This document shows positions 1 through 10,700 of a DNA stretch of 64,000 bases, one piece after another (the stretch's first letter is position 1; each line of letters opens with the position of its first letter). The notes beneath the pieces are model-generated. The model did not search any database, had not been told where the DNA came from, and worked only from the letters and a program-made list of their open reading frames with translations. The translations under genes and the position numbers were made by a program. Source of the DNA: Malachius bipustulatus (lineage: Eukaryota; Arthropoda; Insecta; Coleoptera; Melyridae); NCBI GenBank assembly GCA_910589415.1, contig OU342634.1, forward strand, positions 16,737,144 through 16,801,143, read 5' to 3'.

Positions 1-721
1 CGGAAATACAGGAAGTTGACACCTACTTCGTTATTTTAACAGGAACACCCTGTATATTATTATATTTTTTTAATGTCTGAAAAAATCGAATACAGGTGGT
101 TTTCACCATTGGAATTTAGATTGAGCGGCTTATGAGTTATAAACAAGTGAAAATCAAAAATTTTCAACTTCAAAGCAGTCTAGAACTAGAACGGCTCAAG
201 ATATCCAAAAACGGTTTACATGTCCCTATCCTAACTTTTCACGTTTTATCCCAGTATGTGGAGTAAATTTTGATACAGGGTGATGAAAATTATCCGATTT
301 TTCATCACCCTGTATTAAAATTTAAACCACATAGTGGGATACTATATGAAAAGTTAAGATAGGGACATGTAAACCGTTTTTAGATATCTTGAGCCGTTCT
401 AGTTCTAGACTGCTTTGAAGTTGAAAATTTTCGATTTTCACTTGTTTATAACTCATAAACCGCTCAATCTAAATTCCAATGGTGAAAACCACCTGTATTC
501 GATTTCTTCAGACATTTAAAAAGTATACAGTTTTACAGGGTGTTTCCGTTAAAATAACGAAGTAGGTATCAACTTCCGGTATTTCCGGAAGTGCGGCCAT
601 CTTGAAAATATTTTCATTGAATTTCTCTTGATCACTTATGTCTGGAAATTTTTTATTTTGAGGTTATAGGCCCATTAGTTTCCGAGATATAGCCGGTGGC
701 CAGCCTTAAGCAGACACCCTG
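1..721. mobile_element. Foldback element, family 1, left end cut by window edge
   Basis: This is a large inverted repeat whose two arms meet near position 294. The right arm (from about 540, GTTTCCGTTAAAATAACG) is the reverse complement of the start of the window. It ends in CAGACACCCTG at 721, followed by TA. A small palindrome, CAGGGTGATG...CATCACCCTG, fills the centre at 276-312 with TA on both sides. A full-length relative lies at 6290-7148. No coding capacity is visible; it is probably a non-autonomous Tc1/mariner-type element. It lies in the intron just upstream of the exon that starts at 780. Confidence 0.85.
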
Positions 722-779
722 TATATAAGCCTAATTTAATATGCCATATAAACAAATTATTGAATTTATTTTCTTGTAG

Positions 780-3700
780 GCTCATTCCAAACAAACTACC
801 AAACAGCACCGGTAGCTTACCATCAAAAAGAAGTTGTGGTGGAAGAGAAGCCCCATACCGAGGTGATCGAGAAAACGTACATACCAAATTACGTCGAGAA
901 AACAATTCAAGTTCCAAGTTACGTGGAAAAGACAATTAGGGTTCCCACAGTCGTGGAGAAGAAAATACGAGTCCCAGCGCCACCAACTGTGCTAGAAAAG
1001 AAGATATCTACCACCGAAACCAAAGTGGAAGAGTACCATGGCGGCTCTTCCGGTGGTGCTTCTTATGGTGCTTCGGCTGGTGCTGTAGCGACTGCTTCAG
1101 CAGGAGCTAGTGCTGGTGCTGGTGCTGATATTGGGACGAGGTATTTACTGTTAATGTTCGTTTTTTTTTTATCAATGAGCTAACTTAATTTTATTTTAGG
1201 TATGATGAGGGATATGAAGATTTAGGCAACGTTAGGTATGTGCATAAAGTTAAAGTACATGGACATCGCCCTCATATTCATCGAAAAGTGATTTTACACA
1301 AAAGTTTGTAAGTATGAAACGAAAATAAGGTGTGAATTAGTCAGCCCTTATTTTTATAACTTAAACCTAGTCAATAATCATAATTATAAATTAAAATATT
1401 TTTACTAAAATTCGTCTTTTTCTTATTTAAAATCTTTCAAGACTGGGTAGGTAGCTAACACAAAAGGGACCTTCTAGGGGAAACTATTTTTTGGAGCTAA
1501 ATTATAGAATGTTGGATGTGTTGAAACCGAGAATATTCGAAATGAAATATTCGATACTGTCAATCTTTGGTGTACTTATCTTCTTCCATCTATAATATCA
1601 AAACATAGAATATTAATCTCTAGAGACAATGATAATATGCAAAGACGTTTTCTATTACTAAATCGATCAATGATGAAGTATGTTGTAATTAACAATAAAT
1701 TTTAATGGATATTTCATATTCTCGGTAGTGATTTTTTTTTTCTAGAAATTCCTTTTACGATTTATTACTTACCAGTCAAAAATTTAAAAAAAACTTTATT
1801 AACAAAATTATAACTTCTATTTCTTTATTAACAACTGCAATTAATTGTATTGCATACAATACAGGGTGTCCCAGCTTATTCGAAGCGGTCTCTGTAGGCC
1901 AAACGATGGACTTTTTCAAAAAAAATTTTGAAAATTCAAGTACAGAATCACAATCACCATAATTTTAAATTATTTTGGAGTATACAGAGTGTCCCATATG
2001 AGAGTGGCATATCAAAGTTATGTTTTTTTAAATGGAATGCTCCTAGGTTATTGCATTTTTAGATTGTCTGAGAAGAGAAAATAAGATTGGCTTTTACAGT
2101 TGGTACAGTTTTTGAGTTATAAACAAGTGAAAATCGTCATTTTTCAAGTTCAAGGCCCTATACAACGAAAACGGCTAAAGATAGAGAAAAACGGCTTACA
2201 TGTCCCTATTTTAACTTTTCATGTACTATCCTATGGTATAGAAACATGTGTACTTTCTTTGATTTTTTTATTTGGCGACGCGTGGAGAAATCTCAGAATT
2301 TTTCAAATTTTTTATCACCCTGTATAAACATTTCATCCACATCATAGGATAGTACATGAAAAGTTAAAATAGGGACATGTAAGCCGTTTTTCGCTATCTT
2401 GAACCGTTTTTGTTGTACAGGGCCTTGAACTTGAAAAATGACGATTTTCATTTGTTTATAACTCAAAAACTTCTGAATTTAAACACCAACTGTAAAAGCC
2501 AATCTTGTTTTCTCTTTTCAGACAATCTAAAAATGCAATAACCTAGGAGCATTCCATTTAAAAAAACATAACTTTGATATGCCACTGTCATATGGGACAC
2601 TCTGTATACTCCAAAATAATTTTAAATTATGGCCATTGTGATCCTGTACTTGAATTTTCAAAAAGTTTTTTGAAAAAGTCCATCGTTTGTCCTACAGAGA
2701 CCGCTTCGAATAAGCTGGGACACCCTGTATACATTTTGCTGGATGTCTAAAGCTAAATGACGAAATGAAACTTTTAATATTTCAAGAAAAAAACATTATC
2801 AAATCTTTATATTAAAATCTTGAACACTTTTTATTTAATGCCTACTAAGGAAAATGCTATTTTAGAGTCTAAGTGGTAAAATTACTTTTCCTAAGAACAT
2901 TTCATGTTTATTTTAAAAAATGTGAATCTTTGCTTTAAATGCCATTTTCATCAGCTTTTTTCCCTTTATTCATTTATTAAAACAAAATTGAATATACAGG
3001 GTGCACCATGTATCCTTCTCTATATTGCTATTTCCTAACGCTAATAGATACAGGGTCGGTTAAACAAGTCCAAAGGAGCGCAATTTTGTGGCCATCTCGA
3101 TTCCGTCGAGACATGCAAGATATCTGTGACCGTTCCTGAAATATCCTGAAAAAACTGAAAAATCGAGATTTCTTATTTATTCCATATCTTTTTTATTATT
3201 GGAGATTAATGAATAATTTTTTGTGGGCTTACATAAGTCGGCAAGAGCTATCCATCTGACATTTCAAAAATTTTCAAAGCCGACTAGATCCCAGAATTTT
3301 CATAGTCAACTTTCGTTTTTCTTATGGCCACCATAGTGTTTTTTTATGTTGTTCGTTATAAAAAAAAATCATAAAAACAAAAAATTGTTAAATTTCAAAA
3401 AATAAATTAAAAAAATTTTTATTCTTCTTTTTTCTTTACAAAAAAGACACATTTTTAGACCGAATTTCATAGATAAATTAGAAAACCATAAGGCAAGCAC
3501 TATTTCGGCGTATTTTACAAATGTTGACGTTTTTCGACGATATTTTTTAGGTTTTTCTTAAAAAAAAGAAGAATAAAAAATTTTTAAATTGATTTTTTTA
3601 AGTTTATTAATTTTTGGTTTCCATTATTTTTTCATATCGAACGACATAAAAAAATAATATGGCGGCCATAAGAAAAACGAAAGTAGACTGTGAAATCTCT

Positions 3701-4719
3701 TGGATCTAGTAGGTCTTGAAAATTTTTGAAATATCAGATGGATATCTCTTAACGGCTTATGTAAGCCTACAAAAAATTATTTATTAATTTTCAAAAATAA
3801 GAAAGATATGACGAAAATAAGAAATCTCGTTTTTTTCAGTTTATTCAGGATATTTCAGGAACGGTCACAGATATCTTGCATGTTCTGACGAATTCGAGAC
3901 GACCACAAAACTGCGCATCTTTTCTCTAATTCAACCGACCCTGTATCTCTTAGCGTTCAGGAGATAGCAATATAGAGAAGGATACATGGTGCACCCTGTA
4001 TAAGCAATGCACATACTCATTAATCACTTTTTATCATGAAAGATGTTACGAATCATAATTGCGAATTAAATAAAATTCACAGCTTCACTGCTTTACTGCT
4101 TTATATTTAAATTCAAAATTAATCATCGTCGATTCCTAGAACCCACCTTATCAGGAAAAGCTTATTTAAATATATGATTTTTACACCATAAAAACCCTAT
4201 ACTAAGCGACAATGTAATAGAGCTTCTAGAAATATTGTAAAATTACTGTAACCAAAAATCAAAGCATGGATTGTATGATGTACAAGATCTGACTGACAGG
4301 ATATAATGGAGAGAGATTTCGTCTTTTCATCTTCTTCGTCTATTTCGTCTTCTTCGTCTTCTTCGCTTCTTGGCTTTCCTCGTCTTCTTCGTCTTCTTCT
4401 TCTACTTTCTCCTTACGAACACTCGCCTCATAAAATACAAGTTTAATATCTTCAAAAAATCACTGCTATTCCTGTAAACATGCATTAGGTTTCGTTAATT
4501 ACCCAAGTACTGAAGATATTCCTTGATTGCAGTGGAGGCGGAATAGGAGGTGGCTATGGAGGCTTCAGCCTCAATAAACTTTTTACTGGTGGATTCACTG
4601 GCGGTTTCGGAGGAGGAGGAGCAGGAGGTTATGGCGGTGGTTACAGCGGAGGATATGGGGGTGGATACGGAGGGGGATTCGGAGGTGGTTATGGAGGCGG
4701 ATATGCAAGTGGAAGATAA
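780..4719 (+). CDS. Cuticle-type protein, VEK/VP repeat plus Gly-Tyr-rich tail (last three exons)
   Basis: Model: exons 780-1140, 1200-1307 and 4533-4719. Acceptors are TTCTTGTAG, TTTATTTTAG and TTGATTGCAG; donors are GTATTT and GTAAGT. The phases join without a stop, and the protein ends at TAA 4717-4719. Exon one carries about four copies of a VEKTIxVP-like unit, then a Ser/Gly/Ala-rich run. Exon two is basic and His-rich (KVKVHGHRPHIHRK). Exon three is almost only GGY/GGF repeats. Such low-complexity repeats are typical of insect cuticle or other extracellular structural proteins; no chitin-binding RR domain is visible, so the role is inferred. Upstream exons, including any signal peptide, lie before the window. 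A second donor at 1236 (AG then GTATGT) is also phase-compatible and would drop the His-rich segment. If exon two is not spliced at 1307, it stops at TAA 1309-1311. Confidence 0.75.
1862..2727. mobile_element. Foldback element, family 2
   Basis: This is an 866-bp palindromic element flanked by TA (1860-1861 and 2728-2729). Its ends are CAGGGTGTCCCAGC and GCTGGGACACCCTG. The outer arms of about 120 bp enclose a second palindrome, 1985-2604, with ends CAGAGTGTCCCATATG and its complement, itself flanked by TA. The central module (about 2108-2233 and its mirror) resembles the core of family 1 (TGAGTTATAAACAAGTGAAAATC). There is no transposase. It lies in the last intron of the cuticle-type gene, 780-4719. 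Confidence 0.88.
2997..3998. mobile_element. Foldback element, family 3, copy 1
   Basis: This is a 1002-bp palindrome flanked by TA. Its ends are CAGGGTGCACCATG and CATGGTGCACCCTG. An inner palindrome (3051-3943) starts CAGGGTCGGTTAA and sits on the dyad TA of the outer one. Two more copies of almost the same length lie at 48855-49858 and 62907-63909. There is no coding sequence. It lies in the same 3.2-kb intron as the family 2 element. Confidence 0.88.
4321..4410. repeat. TTCTTCGTC microsatellite
   Basis: A pyrimidine-rich imperfect repeat of CTTCTTCGT units lies about 120-210 bp upstream of the last cuticle-type exon. It is probably simple-sequence expansion in an intron. Confidence 0.75.
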
Positions 4720-4733
4720 GCAAGGAAACAGGG

Positions 4734-4901
4734 AATAAATTATAATTAAATTAAGGAAAGGACAGTCTAGTCAAGAAATTACACTATGGTGCTGATTGCA
4801 GTTCTGACATGAATTATTATTATAATGCGCTATCGTAAATAATATGATACTTTTTATGTGGAAAGGTTTGAGTTGAACCTGAATTTTATACTTAAAATAA
4901 A
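4734..4901 (+). terminator. Polyadenylation signals of the cuticle-type gene
   Basis: AATAAA occurs at 4734-4739, 15 nt after the stop codon, and again at 4896-4901. The second gives a more ordinary 3'UTR length of roughly 200 nt. Confidence 0.5.
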
Positions 4902-4919
4902 GATTGACTATGACCTTAT

Positions 4920-6289
4920 GTTTATCTATGCGTAAATCAATTGCCTGTCTTAACAGTCAGCTTATTTAAGTTAATATTTAGAAATAAAATATTTCTTGAA
5001 GCTGTACTACCAAGTTTTAAACTCAATGTTGAAAATAGCAAAATAAAATGGGATAAATAATTGAATTTCTGTTAAATAAAATATCACCTAATTCAACAAA
5101 ATTTTATTATAACAAAATGAATACTTATATAAGTATTGTAAAATATACAATTCAACGAAGATAGTTTTCTTTATACAATATTATTAGTTATACACAATAA
5201 AAAACAAGGAGAGAACATTTTATATGATGCTAAAAAATGGTCATATATGAATGAACTAAAGTTTATAAGTTTGTGATAGGTGTAATCAGATATACCGCTA
5301 ACCTACCTACTTTCTTCATATGGATGATATTACAGACTGATGGGTAAAAGTTAAATCAAAGTAGAGTCGCATTTTGTAGCTTACTAAAATTTTCTCAATA
5401 TCAGAATGCTCAAAAAGAATCCTTTTGCACATTTGATTCTTCTTTTCCATTTTCAATTTCGAAGTTTTATGAACTTTTTAAAATTCAGTGTACGTTAGAA
5501 ATACAGTGAACTTCACTGCAGACATTTAGTTCAGAATTTTTTTTTACAGTTTCCAAGTTCTCTTTTCTCAGATTTTCTCTAATAAAATCGACGACAATCT
5601 TTGTGAGGTAATGTTGTCCATAAAGGCAAAGTCTCTCATTTCCTGCAATATAATAATTACCACCAACTTTTGAACGATAATTTCGTCATGAAAGTCGCAA
5701 TCTATAACTTTCTCGTTATAGAAAGTCGTTATAGAAAGTCGATCCTAACTTTCTCCGATCATGTTGTCCCAAAATTGTCTTTGTTCCTTATATTATATTA
5801 AAATCGGCCTGAAAATGTTGTCCAACATGTCGCGATCTCTAACTTTCTGTAATAAAAACGACCTTAAATATTGATTAGTAATGATTTTTCCGAAAAGTCA
5901 CTGTTACAGTTTATACAGAAAATTCTACAGAAATTCTCTTTAACTATGACTATAGACGGCGGCAACTGTTATGGGGCAATTACTGTTAATTAAATGTGGA
6001 AGCAAATAAATTGAAGAGCAATAACAGAATAATAAACTTTTAGAACTTCTACATAAACTTCTCCATTTAAATTCATAACCAACCACCATTATAAAACGAA
6101 AATAGATACAGTCTGGAATATACGGTTTGATATAATAATGTTTGATGTATGATATGAGATCTATAGCTATAAGAAGTTGTTATACATATATGAGAAATAA
6201 TATTTTATAGTAAGTATATAAAATTAGACTCAAAGAATAAAATTTGTAACACCTCAATATCATTAAATCAAAATATATAACAAATAATA
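4920..6289. other. AT-rich intergenic stretch
   Basis: No gene or clear mobile element is seen. There is only a short imperfect repetition of GTTATAGAAAGTC near 5718-5745. Confidence 0.5.
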
Positions 6290-7148
6290 CAGCGTGTTCA
6301 GTTAAGGGTACGGAGCGGCCATATCTCGGTAACTATTGATTCTAGAGTCTCAAATTAAAAATTTTCCAGACATAAGTGACCATGAGAAATTCAAGGAAAA
6401 TATTTTCAAGATGGCCGCACTTCCGGAAATACCGGAAGTTGACACCTAGTTCATTATTTTAACGGGAACACCCTGTAAAGTATTATATTTTTTAAATGTC
6501 TGAAGAAATCGAATACAGGTGGTTTTCACAATTGGAATTTAGATTGAATGGTTTATGAGTTATAAACAAGTGAAAATCGAAAATTTTCAGCTTCAAAGCA
6601 GTGTAGAACTAGAACGGCTCAAGATATCTAAAAACTGTTTACATGTCCCTATCCTAACTTTTCACATTGTATCCTACTATGTGGTTTAAATTCTAATACA
6701 CAGAGGGTGATGAAAAATCGGATAATTTTCATCACCCTGTATTAAAATTTACTCCACATAGTAGGATAAAACATGAAAAGTTAGGATAGGAACATGTAAA
6801 CCGTTTTTAGATATCTTGAGCCGTTCTAGTTCTACACTGCTTTGAAGTTGAAAATTTTCGATTTTCACTTGTTTATAACTCATAAACCGCTCAATCTAAA
6901 TTCCAATGGTGAAAACCACCTGTATTCGATTTCTTCAGACATTTAAAAAATATAATTTTATATAGAGTGTTTCCGTTAAAATAACGAAGTAGGTGTCAAC
7001 TTCAGGTATTTCCGGAAGTACGACCATCTTGAAAATATTTTCCTCGAATTTCTCATGGTCACTTATTACTGGAAAATTTTTAATTTGAGGCTCTAGGACC
7101 AATAGTTACCGAGATATGGCCGCTCCGTACCCTTAGCTGAACACGCTG
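6290..7148. mobile_element. Foldback element, family 1, complete copy
   Basis: This is an 859-bp element flanked by TA (6288-6289 and 7149-7150). Its ends are CAGCGTGTTCAGTTAAGG and its complement. Each outer arm of about 185 bp also ends inward in GAACACCCTG-TA, so each arm resembles a small element with its own terminal repeats. Between the arms is the core shared with family 2, and at the very centre a 41-bp mini-palindrome (6699-6739). It separates the convergent 3' ends of the cuticle-type gene and gene A. Confidence 0.87.
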
Positions 7149-7750
7149 TATAACAATAAAAAAATATGTATTGTATTTAAATTTCTAGTTCTCATATTAT
7201 AGAGAATCAAGAGAAGATGAACTAGGTATATGATATGAAAAATGTATACTTAATAATAATTATTATGAAATCTCAGAGCCTCTCAAGATTTGCTCAACCA
7301 TTTTATTTTAAAATACTTATTCTAACAGTCTAAAAGTCTTCGAAGGACTTGACTACGTCTTAAAAAATTGCTACCATGCTTTGTACAAAAGAAGATACAT
7401 ACTAATATTATAATACGAAATAAAACTGGTTCATTAATATTTAATGCATACCTAACAATATTTTTATTACTGATTGTTTAGTAGACATTAATTAATTTCT
7501 ACTTTAAACAAACAGCTTGGATGGCCGGCAATAGCGTGATCGTAAATTGAAGCGAAATAAAGTTTCTGCTCTGTACCTACCTAACTTAGAAAACAATACA
7601 GGCACGTACCTATTTATAGATACACATTTTCAAGTTAGGCTTACTGAAGAATAGGTACTAATAGCTAATTTTGTTGTGTTTAACAACTTTTGGCAAGTTT
7701 TAGAGACTTCTCCTCTTCAAATGAAAAAATTTGGCTTCTAGAATATTCTT
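7149..7750. other. 3' flank of gene A
   Basis: AT-rich sequence without open reading frames of note. It lies directly downstream of the gene A stop codon. Confidence 0.4.
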
Positions 7751-10700
7751 TCAAGATTCTAACTCAGTCTTTTGGGGTGGGACATAAACAGGATATGCCC
7801 TTTGCAGTCTAATAATAGTTTTATTACTGTCATAATCAGGCGATTTCGTCGTGGATGTCGTTTTTTCCAATCTCTTCCTTGCATAATCCCTGAATTTTTG
7901 GAAAGCCGGTCTTGAACTTTGAATCATATTGTTCAGAGCGTTTAATGCTGATATAGGGATCTGAAAAAATAATAAAATAATTATGAGATGATGAAAAAAA
8001 TTAAGTTTTGTAATTTTTTTTTATTAAATTTTTTTTAGAGAAGTGCTATAAAATTGTTATCTAATAAAACGATACAATCTGGCGTTTATTAAAACGTAGT
8101 TTATTTTTGTTATATACAATTCGAAAAATTCACTCAGTTAGAAATTAAATTTTTAAAAAGGTATCAGCTATAAATAGCTAAAACATGTGAACTAAAAAAA
8201 AAGTTTTGAATTGATTGTATACGCGATTAACTCAACAAAATCTTCTGCACCCACCTTTTACTTCTTGGGCATTGTCGATTGTAAATTCTATTGAGAAAGA
8301 AATTGAACATATTATTCGCAGCGGATCTTATAGAAAGGAAGGAAGAAATTTTTGAACGATCGTTTTGTCTGTTGATTATTCTCTTCATTACCCAGCAAGA
8401 AGTTACTCTTGAAGTCATCTGAAACAAAACAACCGAAATTTAAAGTCCAAAATTTCTTCCTCCCTTCTGACTCATTTTTCAAAAGCAAAAACAATTTTCC
8501 CGAGAATCTCTTTTTTGAAAAGAATTCAATGGTTTATTTAATTTACTTTATTAATTTCCAGTCTAACAGTCAAACAATCTGCTAATTTTGAAAGTTGTAA
8601 TTATTTAAATTTGACAACGAAATAGGCATGTAATAATCACGGCTGCATGTAGGTAAATATCTTCTTTTTTTTATACTTACGTTGAACAAATTATCAAGGA
8701 ATTGTGATCTATCTTGAGTATGTTGTGATGCTTGCACGGCACGTTTCCCTCTTGCATCATTCACTCCAACTCCTAACTGAAAGTTGTATTCTCTGTCCTG
8801 CAATAATTCCCAAGTTAAGATTAGGTAGATTTTCAGTAGGATTAGGTAGATTTCGGACGGGAATATGTCCTTGAACTTACTTGAGTATATGTAAGCTCTG
8901 GTAATCCCTTTGGACTGTCCATAAATCCAGCTATTTGAAGAGCCTGGGTGGTGAAAACCGTTATTAGAAGCATCCATACTATCGAATCTAACACGTATAC
9001 TACGACCTGAAAAAAATTATAATTACCAATCGATTTATCTAGGATAAACTATCACCTATATTTTTATTTTCAGAAAAGTAATATTTTTAGTTTCAAAATG
9101 TGATTTTATCACCGAAATGAAAAAGTGTAACGGAGCTACCCCGGGCCCGTTGGTCTTTCGCCAAAAGCAACTGTGATCGTCTATTTTCCCCTAATAGGAC
9201 CGCTATGATTTCTTTCGTTGTGTTTACCGTTGTCACCCCTGCTCGTTGATTGAGGTATGCCAGGATTAGTATGGCCGAAACGGATGCGCAAAAGAACCTA
9301 CTGTGGCTCATTGGAACCTGGATTTTCTTGTTTCGCGGCTGATTTGAATTTCTTTCGGAAAAGCGGGGAAATTAACTCAGACTTGTTGTTTACTGTGGAC
9401 TTCCTGTCAGATGTCTAAAAGCGAATGATGAGCGAGAGAATTCGTTTGCAAGAGCGTAAAATGGTGAAAGGCGAGAGGGGCTGTGATTTTGCGTAGAGAG
9501 TATAAAACAATGGAAAGCGATGATGGATCTCTTTTATACATCTTTCACACATCCATTTCGGATTCCACTCTTTTGCACTCCTGTGCTTTCTCATTATTTC
9601 GTTTTGTTTATTTTCTTTCTTTGATTTCATTTCAAGCAACAGCTTGAATTAATTAAAGAAGACAACCACTTTGGTCACAGACTACCCGGGATATTGCGAG
9701 AATGTCTGACTATTTACCTACTCAATTCCTCACACGAAAATATCAGGTATCATTTCATCGCCTGGAATTATTTATGTGTAGACCTCGTACCTATGGCACA
9801 GCCGGGAGGATCGCCCTGTATAGCTAGCGGAGTCGCCCTGTGGGTCGGACTCGGGTTGAATATCGCGTCTAGACGGGCTGGCGGCAAGTTCGGTTACCGA
9901 GCTACAGAGATTCGGACCGCTTAAGATGGTCTTGCATTTTGAGGCTCATTCGAGTACGGGGTTGCCACTTCTCCTGAATGTTGATTTCGTATCTCTTATA
10001 AAATCGTTCCTTCCGATTCTCCTTTATTTAATGATTTTATTTTCATAGTTGATTTACCTGGGAGAGTGAATTATTTCACATCTGTTCATTTTTACTCGTG
10101 ACCTGCTTGATAACTCATATTATTGTTATTTGGTATACCTTGTTTGTTTACTTTGGTCTGACCTTTTGATTAATCTTTTGCCCCTGTGAGCTACCTGGCG
10201 AAGAATTGAAGTGTTGGAATTTTTAGTTTGGTACCCCCTGGAACCGGCATATTTGCGGATATCGAGACCAACCATCGATTCCACCGTGTTCCTGGTTTCT
10301 ACCCCTAACTAGTCAGTACTGATAGAAATGCTGGAATTTGTAATTGGTACCTACTGGTGCCGGCTTGTTTGTGGGACTACAATCGTGACGACACCAGCAA
10401 TCGCCCCCGCCGTGCCCAGTCTTGCCCTATATACCTGTTGACAGTACTGATTGTTATTCTATTGGTTGCAACCTGTTTGTTTTACCTTGCCTCACGAGGC
10501 AATGAGTTATTTGATTGGTCATTTAATTTGAGTTGTTATATTGTCGCTTTGATCAACTGTGGATGTGGAGATTTTACTGAATACCTGGGTTGATTGCACA
10601 GAGCATTTTTGTCTCTGTTCTTTCTTTCGAAACCTTGTTCTCTTGAATACGATTACTAGCTGACCATACTACAGACCACTGCTCTTGAACCATTAATCGA

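Noticed and set aside
2100..2327. Open frame inside the family 2 element
   Set aside because: Read-through of a palindrome arm; no similarity to a known protein and a mirror copy exists on the other arm.
4550..4738. Open frame from ATG at 4550 across the Gly-rich exon
   Set aside because: It is out of frame with the GGY repeats; the spliced frame from 4533 gives the low-complexity structural protein and fits the upstream phase.
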